From the NCBI GenBank assembly GCA_003141315.1, contig PLLP01000010.1:22709-79842 (forward strand): 57,134 nucleotides of DNA, written 5' to 3'. Shown piece after piece: positions 8,833-17,214 of the stretch. Source of the stretch: Phycisphaerales bacterium. Lineage in GTDB: Bacteria; Planctomycetota; Phycisphaerae; Sedimentisphaerales; Anaerobacaceae. How positions within the stretch are numbered: position 1 is the stretch's first letter; every line of letters starts with the position of its first letter. The position numbers were made by a program, and so were the translations under genes. The notes under the pieces are model-generated. The model saw nothing but the letters and a program-made list of their open reading frames with translations, did no database searches and had not been told where the DNA came from.

Positions 8833-9867
8833 TTAATCGACAACTTCAACTTTTGAAAAGGTCGGCACAAGTGCATTATACATAAGTATTACTTCACCGT
8901 TATACATACGGATGCAGCCGCGGGAGGTTGCAGCTCCGACCTCTTCCGGAACTTTCGTGCCGTGAATCGCAAAACCTTCCCTGCCCTTCGCGTCGCCTTC
9001 GACGCCCTCAAGAGCTATCCAGCGAGAGCCGAGAGGATAATCCGGATCGTCGGATTCATAAGTTTTGTTGGTATCGGGGTCAGTCCAGCGGGGCTTAATC
9101 ATTTTTCCGCCGGCTTTGACAATCCACAATCCCTTTGGTGTCTCGCGGCCGGTTTTGCCTATGCCGATTTTAAAACTTCTGACAAAGGTATCCTGCAGAT
9201 ACAATTCGAGAGTGAACGTGGAACGGTGCACCTTTACGCGAAACGGACCTTTGACAATTTTTATAGTTGCCCCTGCCTGCAGTGCTTCGGGCTTCGGGAT
9301 GCCGTTGATTTGCAGCAGGATTTCGTAAGGAATTCTATTTTCCTGGGCAATCAGTGCAAGCCTGTCGCCGCTTTTGACTTTGTATGAGCCGCACAGGCTG
9401 TCTTCCGCAAAGATTGTCTTACTGAAAAGCCACTTGTCGGCGAGCAAAGCCATCTGGTCTTTTACGAGTTTTTGCTGTTCCGCAGTCATCGGCAAAGACA
9501 AGACGTCATTGAGTTTTTGCCTCGCTTCTATTACTAATGGCGGCTGGGCGTTAACGGCGGCAGTCGCCTCGGCAATCAATTTATCTGCCATCGGATTGGC
9601 GGAAGATGTCACCTGCGACAGAATGGATGTATTCGGCTCCGCGGGATTCTGCCCTGCAGACCCGCCTGCACCGGACGCCGGCAGTAAAGAATTTGTGCCG
9701 CCGGCCGCTGAGGCTTTACCGCCTGCTGCGCCGCCGGTGTTCGATTTTTTGAAAGGATTAATAAAGACGACAGCGATTACGATACAGACAACCAGCAGCG
9801 CTATCAACACTGGCAGAATCCATTTTTTCATACCTGCTTTTTTTTCATACTCCGGATACCGAGCCAT
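8833..9867 (-). CDS. LysM domain L,D-transpeptidase (YkuD family)
   Basis: 344 residues. One N-terminal membrane helix (WILPVLIALLVVCIVIAVVF) is followed by a Gly/Ala/Pro linker, a LysM peptidoglycan-binding module (YKVKSGDRLALIAQENRIPY) at about residues 160-210, and a YkuD catalytic domain with the His and Cys motifs HGTKVPEE and SRGCIRM. Such enzymes form 3-3 cross-links in peptidoglycan or attach proteins to it, in the periplasm; this supports a peptidoglycan cell wall in the host. AAGGA lies 8 bases ahead of ATG 9867. It is 10 bases downstream of the 5-formyl-THF cyclo-ligase gene and probably cotranscribed with it. Confidence 0.93.
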   Translation of the reverse strand: MARYPEYEKKAGMKKWILPVLIALLVVCIVIAVVFINPFKKSNTGGAAGGKASAAGGTNSLLPASGAGGSAGQNPAEPNTSILSQVTSSANPMADKLIAEATAAVNAQPPLVIEARQKLNDVLSLPMTAEQQKLVKDQMALLADKWLFSKTIFAEDSLCGSYKVKSGDRLALIAQENRIPYEILLQINGIPKPEALQAGATIKIVKGPFRVKVHRSTFTLELYLQDTFVRSFKIGIGKTGRETPKGLWIVKAGGKMIKPRWTDPDTNKTYESDDPDYPLGSRWIALEGVEGDAKGREGFAIHGTKVPEEVGAATSRGCIRMYNGEVILMYNALVPTFSKVEVVD

Positions 9868-9877
9868 AAAAATATCC

Positions 9878-10450
9878 TTAATTGAAGATTATTATTTCTT
9901 TATCCGTCACCAAAAGGTCAACGGCAATATCATTTCCTGTTATTGGCAGATTATCCTGTTCAAGCAGCTGCTCCGCAAGACAAAACCCGCACTTTTTTGC
10001 GTGCAATTCCGGAATAGCGAGAAATTTATCGTAGTACCCGCCGCCCCTGCCAAGCCGATGACCCTTTCTGTCGAAGGCCAGACCCGGCACCACGATTAAA
10101 TCTATCCGCTTCGGCTCAACCTCGTCGCTGGTCTGCGGGTTGCGAAGGCCGGCAGTTTCCGTCGTGAAATCATCTTCGAGCGAGCTAATTTTTACCGCGG
10201 TCATTTTCTTCTGCTTCCAGAATACCTTCGGCACAACGACTGTCTTTTTCTTTTTCCAGGCGTAAACAATCGCATCGGCTGTATCGGCTTCCGCCGGCAT
10301 CGCCAGATAAAACATAATTACCGAGGCCTCCTGGAATTGCTTCGTTGAAACCAGCTTCGAGCAGGCCGATTTGCTTTTTTCAGCCCTGTCAGCTGGACTG
10401 ATTTCGGCAAGTTTTTGCCTGAAGATACGCCTCCATTGCTCCTTATTCAT
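9878..10450 (-). CDS. 5-formyltetrahydrofolate cyclo-ligase
   Basis: 190 residues, the usual length. The conserved C-terminal motif GHRLGRGGGYYDKFL, which binds the nucleotide/folate, identifies the family; an N-terminal basic segment (RRIFRQKLAEISPADRAEKS) is also typical. The enzyme uses ATP to convert 5-formyl-THF to 5,10-methenyl-THF, returning it to the one-carbon pool. It lies 20 bases after rarA and 10 bases before the L,D-transpeptidase gene on the same strand, a loose operon of unrelated housekeeping functions. Confidence 0.93.
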   Translation of the reverse strand: MNKEQWRRIFRQKLAEISPADRAEKSKSACSKLVSTKQFQEASVIMFYLAMPAEADTADAIVYAWKKKKTVVVPKVFWKQKKMTAVKISSLEDDFTTETAGLRNPQTSDEVEPKRIDLIVVPGLAFDRKGHRLGRGGGYYDKFLAIPELHAKKCGFCLAEQLLEQDNLPITGNDIAVDLLVTDKEIIIFN

Positions 10451-10470
10451 CGTTAAAGCGGTCCTTTGCC

Positions 10471-11850
10471 TTACTTCTTTTCATCAGTTTTGATGCTTTG
10501 TACAAGGCTTTCGAGCCTTTGCAGGTACTGCCTAATATCTTTTTCGTATCCTGAGTCCTTCGGGCTGTAGTATTTTTTCCTGAATTCCGCCGGCATATAC
10601 TCCTGCGGCACAAAACCATCCGGAAAGCTATGCGGATACTTGTAATCAGCCCCGATTCCTGCCTTTTTGGCAGCTGCGTAATGGCTGTCTTTCAAATGCT
10701 TCGGAACGGCAACCGTCGGTTGATTTTGCACATCCGCCACCGCCTGCCAGATAGCCGATGCAGAGGCATTCGATTTCGGCGCACAGGCCACGTAAATGGC
10801 AGCCTGCGCAAGCGGAAGTTGCGCTTCCGGTAAACCCACAAATTCCGAAATCTGCACTGCTGCCGCCGCCAGCACCGTCGCCATCGGGTCTGCGTTGCCG
10901 ACATCCTCAGCAGCACAGACGGCAATCCTTCGGGCGATAAAACGCACGTCCTCGCCGCCGGCAATCATCCTCGCGAGCCAATAAACGGTCGCGTCCGGGT
11001 CGCTGCCCCGCATACTCTTCTGAAACGCGCTCGCCAAATCGTAATGTGTGTCGCCTGTCCTGTCGTAATAAATCGCCTTCTGCTGGATTGAATCCTTAGC
11101 GGCCTGAAGGTCGAATTTGATTTTATTTTTATCCCCGGCAGTCCCTGCGGTCTGTGAAAGGATTCCGATTTCGAGTGCGGTGATGGCCTTTCGAGCGTCG
11201 CCGTCGCAGACCGCCGCGAGAAATTCGAGTGCGTTTTCGTCCGCCTTGATATTCAGTTTTCCCAGGCCGCACTCGCTATCGCTTACCGCCCTTTTGAGCA
11301 GCTTCAGGATGTCCGCCTGCGTGAGCGGCTCGAAGGAAAAAACGGTGCTGCGGGAAATCAGCGGCGAGTTTATCGCGAAATACGGGTTCTCAGTCGTCGC
11401 GCCGATAAGAATCAGAACGCCGTTTTCGACATCGTCCAAAAGCACATCCTGCTGGGCGCGATTGAACCGGTGAATCTCATCGATGAACAGAACCGTCCGC
11501 TCTCCGTTTGCGGCCAGCCTGTCTTTTGCCTGCGAGATTATCTGGCGGATGTCCGCCACCGTCGCCGCAGGCGCGCTTAGGTAATGGAATTTTGCCTTTG
11601 TCTGGTTCGAGATGGCAAAGGCAAGCGAGGTTTTTCCGGAGCCGGGCGGACCGTAAAAAATCAGGCTGGTAATCCTGCCCGCATCGAGCATCCGCCGCAG
11701 GAGCTTACCGGGGCCGATGAATTGCTGCTGGCCGACAAACTCATCGAGCGTCCTCGGCCGCAATCGAACCGCCAGCGGCTCCGCCTGCGCTATGTTTGCC
11801 TTCTCAGCCTTGTTAAAAAGACTATTACTGCCTTTTCCTTCGGTAACCAT
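10471..11850 (-). CDS. rarA: Replication-associated recombination protein A (AAA+ ATPase)
   Basis: 459 residues. The N-terminus RLRPRTLDEFVGQQQFIGPG and the AAA+ motifs GPPGSGKTSLA (Walker A) and VLFIDEIHRF (Walker B), sensor 1 IGATTENPYF, and the C-terminal MgsA/WRNIP1 region (DSHYAAAKKAGIGADYKYPH) identify RarA/MgsA. It acts at stalled replication forks, interacting with SSB and opening duplex ends. The start ATG 11850 is the only one giving a short lead before the conserved domain. It heads a minus-strand run and diverges from the A+T-rich gene at 12070. Confidence 0.96.
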   Translation of the reverse strand: MVTEGKGSNSLFNKAEKANIAQAEPLAVRLRPRTLDEFVGQQQFIGPGKLLRRMLDAGRITSLIFYGPPGSGKTSLAFAISNQTKAKFHYLSAPAATVADIRQIISQAKDRLAANGERTVLFIDEIHRFNRAQQDVLLDDVENGVLILIGATTENPYFAINSPLISRSTVFSFEPLTQADILKLLKRAVSDSECGLGKLNIKADENALEFLAAVCDGDARKAITALEIGILSQTAGTAGDKNKIKFDLQAAKDSIQQKAIYYDRTGDTHYDLASAFQKSMRGSDPDATVYWLARMIAGGEDVRFIARRIAVCAAEDVGNADPMATVLAAAAVQISEFVGLPEAQLPLAQAAIYVACAPKSNASASAIWQAVADVQNQPTVAVPKHLKDSHYAAAKKAGIGADYKYPHSFPDGFVPQEYMPAEFRKKYYSPKDSGYEKDIRQYLQRLESLVQSIKTDEKK

Positions 11851-12069
11851 AAAAACAATTATACCCGCAAAACAGAATATAGGAAATAGAAGATAGCGTA
11901 TAGGTATTTAACCTGCCATTTTACATCAGACTCACCACAGAAAAACCCTTTGCACAAATCGACTGGCAAACTTAAAATGAAAGGTCAAATCACCTTTTGG
12001 TTTTTGTCGGGACATGATAATTTGTTTTTAAAGTTAGGACTGACGGGCATTTTAGGGAGAATTGCGAAT

Positions 12070-12963
12070 ATGAAAGAGATGTTAGATTTTCTTAATCAAA
12101 ACCAAGGGGCTGTTATGATGATACTGACTGCTGTATATGTGTTAGCAACGATTGTAACCGTTATTTTCATCTATCGTTCTAATAAGCTTGTTTGTGAGTC
12201 CAACGAAATTGCTAGAAAAACAATGGAACAATCCATGACCTTTGAAAAAGAACGGAATCGTCCTTATGTAATATTTGATCTTGAATTTGAGAAAAATGCT
12301 CTTAATGCTGTCTTAAAGAATATAGGCCAAACACCCGCAATTGATGTGAATATTATAATAGACGAGGGGTTTACTGAAATCCATATAGACAAGAAAGGCC
12401 ATTCTTTCAAAAGACCTATATCATTTATGGCGCCTGGCCGAACTCTTTATGATTTTGTCAATACCGGCCCTGATATCTTCAAGGTCGAAAAACCACATAT
12501 ATATAATGTGAAATTAAAGTACAAAGATTCTCATGGTACTGAATATGAAGAAGATTATGTAGTTGACATTGATCACAACAAAGGTCTTACCCGGCTTGTA
12601 TCTCCAGAATACCTTAAGGACATAGCAAGCGAACTCAAAAACTCTCACAGACAACTGCAAGAAATAAGGGATTGCTTAGATTCTATAGTCTGGCAACATA
12701 ATTCAATTGTAGAAAAACATTATCCTGTCAAATTACCTGAAGACCCTGACTTTAATGCTTCGAAGTTCATCAAAGATATATTTAGGGATTCGATGGATTA
12801 TGATAGAAAAGTATATATAGACCCGTTGTCCTACCGCCAAAATTGCGAGACTGAAAAAACAAGAAATAATATTCTTCGTTGTGAGAGTATGGGCTTAATG
12901 CGTCGGGAAAGAAATTATTTTGTATTAACAGAACAAGGACATCATATTTTAGAAAATAAATAG
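12070..12963 (+). CDS. Unrecognised membrane protein with winged-helix-like C-terminus
   Basis: 297 residues. One membrane helix (MMILTAVYVLATIVTVIFIY) near residues 17-37 is followed by a coiled segment, a beta-rich middle (residues 75-180) and a C-terminal segment around residues 245-297 that resembles a winged helix: NILRCESMGLMRRERNYFVL then TEQGHHILENK, the shape of HTH-plus-wing ending. ATG 12070 has AGGGAGA (12054-12060) 9 bases ahead; the frame is open to 11950 but lacks a ribosome site there. The gene is A+T-rich and isolated between divergent and convergent neighbours, with a CACGGATT-type repeat just downstream, suggesting acquired DNA. Function unknown. Confidence 0.7.
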   Translation: MKEMLDFLNQNQGAVMMILTAVYVLATIVTVIFIYRSNKLVCESNEIARKTMEQSMTFEKERNRPYVIFDLEFEKNALNAVLKNIGQTPAIDVNIIIDEGFTEIHIDKKGHSFKRPISFMAPGRTLYDFVNTGPDIFKVEKPHIYNVKLKYKDSHGTEYEEDYVVDIDHNKGLTRLVSPEYLKDIASELKNSHRQLQEIRDCLDSIVWQHNSIVEKHYPVKLPEDPDFNASKFIKDIFRDSMDYDRKVYIDPLSYRQNCETEKTRNNILRCESMGLMRRERNYFVLTEQGHHILENK

Positions 12964-13033
12964 GGACAGTAGGACTGTTGAAAAAGTGGAATTTTTTCAA
13001 ATCAACTTTTTGTAAAATCAGTGAAAATCCGCG

Positions 13034-14080
13034 TTAATCCGTGTCTAAAAATCGGGCGGTTTGGATGAGGACATCGCTGGTGGGGGTTTGATTCAAATTG
13101 CCGAGCGATTGTATTGCCTTATCAATATAAAAATTTACGCGGCTTTGAGTGTATTCGATACTGCCGCTCGAATCGAGGAGCTTTCTAAGGACTTGTTTTT
13201 GAATTCGCCGCAGGTCCGCCGAATGGCGTAAGCCATCCCTTGCCGTTGGGCATCCCTTACGGGAAACGGGAGGCGGATATAATCTTTTTACAAGCTCGTT
13301 TCGCTGCTTATGGTTCAGCGTGCCTAAGTGATGTATCAGGGCGAGTGTCGGGTTGCACCTGTCGAGGTCGCTGCCCGTGGTTTTGCCGGTCTTGTTTTCG
13401 CTATCGACCAAATCGGCAAGGTCGTCAGCAATCTGAAATGCGATTCCGAAATTAAGGCCGAAATCCGCAAACCGGCGGCGGGCGTTTTTATCGGCGCCGG
13501 CCAAAATTGCGCCTATCAGGCAGCAGGAGCTGAAAAGATGAGCGGTCTTATCGGTAATTATCCGCAGGTATTCCCGCTCGGTAAGATTCCAGTTGCGCCT
13601 TTGTGCGGTCTGCGTAATCTCGCCCATACACAAGCGGCTGGTGGCGGCGGCGATTATTTCGCTAATCTCCGGTTCGATGGTATTACACAAAATAAAAATT
13701 CTGCTTAATAGAAAATCGCCCAGCAGGATGGCCGTTGCATTGCCGCACAATCTGTTGACGGTCGGCCTGCCCCTGCGAATCCGGCCATCGTCTATCACGT
13801 CATCGTGCAGCAGCGTGGCGTTGTGAAGCATCTCGACAATGGCGGCGGCCTTGATGTGTTCAGCCGTGATTTTCCCGCAGTAGCGCCCTGAAAGCAATAA
13901 AAGCGCAGGCCGAATCATCTTGCCGCTGTCATCTTTGAGCAGCCCGATAAGACCACCCGCGGCATTCGCCTTTGGCGAAACGGCAAGCTGCTTATCGATA
14001 AATCGCTGAACCTGCGCAAGCTCTTTTTTTACAGGCTTAAATTGTTTAAGGATTCGGGATTCTGCCGGCATTTGCGTCAT
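13034..14080 (-). CDS. Trans-polyprenyl diphosphate synthase (octaprenyl/heptaprenyl type)
   Basis: 348 residues from ATG 14080. The first Asp-rich motif LLHDDVIDDGRIRRGRP and the second FQIADDLADLVD, plus the Lys-Thr motif following, define the long-chain IspB-type prenyltransferase that builds the side chain of quinones or undecaprenyl-like carriers from IPP. Between about residues 270 and 295 there is an extra basic stretch (SRKGCPTARDGLRHSADL) encoded by a palindromic G+C-rich segment at 13205-13270, which looks like an in-frame repeat insertion. The last codons and stop lie inside a CACGGATT-type repeat. ATG 14080 is preferred to 14134, which adds an implausible hydrophobic lead. Confidence 0.92.
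   Translation of the reverse strand: MTQMPAESRILKQFKPVKKELAQVQRFIDKQLAVSPKANAAGGLIGLLKDDSGKMIRPALLLLSGRYCGKITAEHIKAAAIVEMLHNATLLHDDVIDDGRIRRGRPTVNRLCGNATAILLGDFLLSRIFILCNTIEPEISEIIAAATSRLCMGEITQTAQRRNWNLTEREYLRIITDKTAHLFSSCCLIGAILAGADKNARRRFADFGLNFGIAFQIADDLADLVDSENKTGKTTGSDLDRCNPTLALIHHLGTLNHKQRNELVKRLYPPPVSRKGCPTARDGLRHSADLRRIQKQVLRKLLDSSGSIEYTQSRVNFYIDKAIQSLGNLNQTPTSDVLIQTARFLDTD
13205..13270. repeat. Palindromic G+C-rich insertion inside the polyprenyl synthase gene
   Basis: This stretch contains nested inverted repeats: ATGGC/GCCAT at 13223-13236, CGTAAG (13227-13232) with CTTACG (13256-13261), and CCCTTACGGG at 13254-13263, and it starts with a CGCAGGTCCGCCGAA segment related to the TCCGCC/GGCGGA palindromes elsewhere in the window. 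It keeps the reading frame and adds roughly 20 residues to the protein. Confidence 0.55.
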
Positions 14081-14108
14081 GAAAAAATTTATTAACAAAA
14101 CAATAAAA

Positions 14109-14162
14109 TAACCCCCCGCTGTTTGCTTGTGCAAACAAGCTGCGGGGGTTAAATATTACAAA
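14109..14162 (-). terminator. Rho-independent-type terminator after the aminotransferase gene
   Basis: Read on the minus strand, a strong hairpin with outer arms AACCCCCGC and GCGGGGGGTT and an inner stem GTTTGC/GCAAAC is followed by a T-rich stretch (ATTTTATTG). It lies between the aminotransferase stop (14187) and the polyprenyl synthase start (14080), so it should reduce read-through between the two. Confidence 0.6.
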
Positions 14163-14186
14163 GGTTAAAAGGAATACGGCCGCATA

Positions 14187-15041
14187 TTATTTGCTGTGAG
14201 CGTATTCGTAAAACTTTTTTCTAAGCAGTGTCGTCATCGGGCCCGGCTTTCCGCTACCGATAATTCTGCCGTCAATGTTGACAACGCCGATAACCTCGGC
14301 GGCTGTGCCTGTCAGGAACATCTCGTCGGCGGCGTAGAGGTCAAACCTCGTAAGATTTCTCTCGGCAGCCTTCAGCTTCTCCGCTTTGGCAAGTTTGATT
14401 ACGACGTCGCGGGTGATTCCTTCGAGCGAGCCTGCCTGCACTGGCGGGGTATAAATTACACCGCCGGCCACGATGAAAACGTTATCACCTGTCGCCTCGG
14501 CGACATAGCCCTGCAGATTATACATAATCGCTTCCGGAGCATTGGCGTCAACGGCCTCGATTTTGGCAAGGATGTTATTGAGGTAATTGAGGCTCTTTAT
14601 CTGCGGAGGCAGCGACTGCGGATGATTGCGAATCGTGGAAGCGCTGATTACGCGCAGTCCTTTTTCGTAAAGCTCCTGCGGGTAGAGCTGAATCTTGTCG
14701 GCGATGATAAAAAGCTGAGCGTTTTTACAGACAAAAGGATTCAGGCCGAGCGTGCCGACGCCTCGCGTGACAACGAGCCTGATGTAGCCATCGGAAATGC
14801 CGTTGGCGGCGACGGTTTTTTCGGTTGCCTCGACAAGTTTTTCACGGCTCATCGGTATTTCGAGCCGAATCGCCTTCGCCGAGCGGTAAAGCCGGTCGAG
14901 ATGCGCATCGAACTCGAAAATTCTGCCGGAATAAACACGGATACCTTCGAATACGCCGTCTCCGTAGAGAAGGCCGTGGTCGAAGACTGATACCTTCGCG
15001 TCCGCTTCCTCAACAAGCCTGTCGTTAAGCCAGATTTTCAT
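14187..15041 (-). CDS. ilvE: Branched-chain amino acid aminotransferase (class IV, PLP)
   Basis: 284 residues from ATG 15041. The N-terminus MKIWLNDRLVEEADAKVSVF followed by DHGLLYGDGVFEGIR, the region IKSLNYLNNILAKIEA, the PLP-phosphate-binding EATGDNVFIV and the TGTAAEV loop are typical of fold-type IV aminotransferases of the BCAT group. It exchanges the amino group between glutamate and branched-chain 2-oxoacids; D-amino acid transaminase or aminodeoxychorismate lyase are less likely alternatives. The open frame extends to 15131 but would run into the ABC ATPase gene. It follows the Lol-like ABC operon by 34 bases and ends in a terminator-like hairpin. Confidence 0.88.
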   Translation of the reverse strand: MKIWLNDRLVEEADAKVSVFDHGLLYGDGVFEGIRVYSGRIFEFDAHLDRLYRSAKAIRLEIPMSREKLVEATEKTVAANGISDGYIRLVVTRGVGTLGLNPFVCKNAQLFIIADKIQLYPQELYEKGLRVISASTIRNHPQSLPPQIKSLNYLNNILAKIEAVDANAPEAIMYNLQGYVAEATGDNVFIVAGGVIYTPPVQAGSLEGITRDVVIKLAKAEKLKAAERNLTRFDLYAADEMFLTGTAAEVIGVVNIDGRIIGSGKPGPMTTLLRKKFYEYAHSK

Positions 15042-15075
15042 AAAAAATTCCCTAAAAAAAAGGCAAACAGAAAAT

Positions 15076-15768
15076 TTAATCCGTAATCCTTCCGTCGACG
15101 AGCGTAATAACCCTGCCCGCCTTTTGTGCAATCCTCTGGTCGTGGGTGACCATAATAATAGTCTGCCCTGCCTTGTTTAATTCCGTAAAAACATTAAGTA
15201 TATCATTTCCCGTCTGCCAGTCAAGGTTTCCCGTCGGCTCATCGGCAAGCAGAACCTGCGGCTCATTCATCAGCGCCCGTGCTATGGCGACACGCTGCCT
15301 TTCGCCGCCGCTTAACTGGTAAGGCTTATGCGTGAGCCTGTCTGCGAGGCCGAACCGTTCGAGAAGCCCTGCCGCCCTTTGCCTCGCCTGCGTCTTGAAA
15401 CCGAACCAGCCGATAATGCTCCGCGAAACCATCGACGGCAGATATACGTTTTCCAGGACATCCAGCTCATCGAGCAAATGATAAAACTGGAATACGAAAC
15501 CGACCTCTTTATTGCGAAATTTATTCAGCCGGCGGCTGGAAAACCCGTTTAAATTTTCGTCATCGAAAAAGACATCTCCGCTGTCCGGCCTGTCGAGAGA
15601 ACCCAAAATGTGCAGGAGCGTGCTTTTGCCGCTGCCGGATGAACCGATAATGGCGACAAATTCTCCTTTTTTTATCGTCAATTCGAGACCCCTGAGGACA
15701 TCAACAGATGTCGCCCCCATTTTATAGGATTTGAAAAGACCGGCTGCCTTTATAATGGATTTACTCAT
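15076..15768 (-). CDS. ABC transporter ATP-binding protein, LolD/MacB type
   Basis: 230 residues. Walker A GSSGSGKSTL, the Q-loop in FVFQFYHLLDELDVLENV, signature LSGGERQRVAIARAL and Walker B VLLADEPTGNLD are all intact. The size and the LDELDVLENV spacing match the LolD/MacB branch, whose partners have four membrane helices and a large periplasmic domain. Its ATG overlaps the stop of the upstream permease gene by four bases (ATGA), so the two are translationally coupled. With the two permeases upstream it forms a LolCDE-like system that probably releases lipoproteins from the inner membrane. Confidence 0.93.
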   Translation of the reverse strand: MSKSIIKAAGLFKSYKMGATSVDVLRGLELTIKKGEFVAIIGSSGSGKSTLLHILGSLDRPDSGDVFFDDENLNGFSSRRLNKFRNKEVGFVFQFYHLLDELDVLENVYLPSMVSRSIIGWFGFKTQARQRAAGLLERFGLADRLTHKPYQLSGGERQRVAIARALMNEPQVLLADEPTGNLDWQTGNDILNVFTELNKAGQTIIMVTHDQRIAQKAGRVITLVDGRITD

Positions 15769-17168
15769 AATCTATTCACCTGTAAGGTCTTCACTGCATC
15801 TGTTTTTGCCGCCTGCCTCGATGGAATAAACGCGCCGAGCAGACACGCCGCTATCGCCGAAAGAATAATAATAGCCAGAACACTTAAATCAATCTTGTTC
15901 GGTATGTCGCCTATCGCGTAAATGGTCCTGTCCCAGAGCTGAAAATTGAAATGCCTGAAGAGCCAGCCTTCAATCTGGTTTATGTGGACGAGGAATCGCC
16001 AGCCCGCCAGGCTTCCTATGGCTGAACCGAGCAGGCCTGTTAGAAACGCAAACACCATAAAGACCGCCATCAAATCTCCGTTCGACGCACCAACGCTTTT
16101 AAGGATTCCGATGTCCCTGCTTTTGTGGCAGACAATCATATAAAAAACAACAAAGACAATAAAGACCGTGATTACCCCTATCATCGCGAAGACAATTATC
16201 ATCAGGGCCTGCTGCGTCTCCGCAACGGCTATGGTTGTCCTGTTGTAATCCCTCCAGTTTTGAACAGAAACGTTTTTGAAAAGATTCGAGTATGCCAAAT
16301 CTTTATTCTGCCCGGCAAATTCCCGCCAGAGCGAATCGATTTTAGCACAGCCTTTGTTTATATCGACGCCCTTACTGAATTTGATGTGGATTGCGTTTGC
16401 CCGTTTCGGCTCGCCCGCCAGTCCGCACAAATTCTGGGCGTCATTAAATGACAAATATATATTTTCCCAGTCTGCGCTGCAGCCTGTCTGCACGACGTTG
16501 CCGAGAACGAAAGTTTTCGATGCCACTACCGATGTGCCGGCCCTTTCGAGAGTGCCCTTTGCCGTAATCGGAAAAGAGGTGATGGTAATCTCCGTCGTCG
16601 GCAGCGAAATTGGCGCATTATACTTACCGCCGGAATTCCGGTCGAACATCACAGCTATGCCAGCAATTACCGCCGGCATATTGGTATCGGATGCCGGTGT
16701 AAATATGCTGCCGGCGTCTGGATACCCCGTTAGAGTCTTTTTACCATCGGAATTAAAATCGGCGACTTTTTCTAACGGGGTAAAGTTTTTGTAATAAAGA
16801 AAGTCTGAAAAGCCGGTAGTCCTGTTGTGCGAACAAGGGTCAATACCGACAATTTTTAGGGTTTGTTCATTTTGAGGAGTTTTTACTATCGCATAAGATT
16901 TTATTACAGGTGAAACCGCCTCTACAATGTCCTGTTTTTCAAGTGTCTTCAGAAAATCCTCATAATAAGGAAATCCCGCCAGCGACCTGGAGCTGATAAC
17001 ACAATCGCCGGTGATGCGATGGGTTTTCTCTTTGAAATCAGCGGTAAGCGAGCTTAAAACCGTCATTACAACCAGCACAACAAATACGCAGAGCGCAACG
17101 GCGAACAAGGCGAAATAGCTTATCCGCCTTTTCAGCAGGTATCGAAATGCCAGTATAATTTTATACAT
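15765..17168 (-). CDS. ABC transporter permease, LolC/LolE-like
   Basis: 467 residues. An N-terminal membrane helix (ISYFALFAVALCVFVVLVVM) is followed by a large periplasmic MacB_PCD-like domain (about residues 45-300) and three C-terminal helices, including the FtsX-type region DIGILKSVGASNGDLMAVFM, where the short amphipathic element contacts the ATPase. This is the architecture of FtsX/LolCE permeases. The stop overlaps the ATPase start. A second, different permease is encoded just upstream, so the complex is probably a heterodimer. The periplasmic part is longer than in E. coli LolC. Confidence 0.88.
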   Translation of the reverse strand: MYKIILAFRYLLKRRISYFALFAVALCVFVVLVVMTVLSSLTADFKEKTHRITGDCVISSRSLAGFPYYEDFLKTLEKQDIVEAVSPVIKSYAIVKTPQNEQTLKIVGIDPCSHNRTTGFSDFLYYKNFTPLEKVADFNSDGKKTLTGYPDAGSIFTPASDTNMPAVIAGIAVMFDRNSGGKYNAPISLPTTEITITSFPITAKGTLERAGTSVVASKTFVLGNVVQTGCSADWENIYLSFNDAQNLCGLAGEPKRANAIHIKFSKGVDINKGCAKIDSLWREFAGQNKDLAYSNLFKNVSVQNWRDYNRTTIAVAETQQALMIIVFAMIGVITVFIVFVVFYMIVCHKSRDIGILKSVGASNGDLMAVFMVFAFLTGLLGSAIGSLAGWRFLVHINQIEGWLFRHFNFQLWDRTIYAIGDIPNKIDLSVLAIIILSAIAACLLGAFIPSRQAAKTDAVKTLQVNRL

Positions 17169-17214
17169 CGGTGCTCAATAACCAATAACCAAAATACAAT
17201 AACCAAACAAACAA

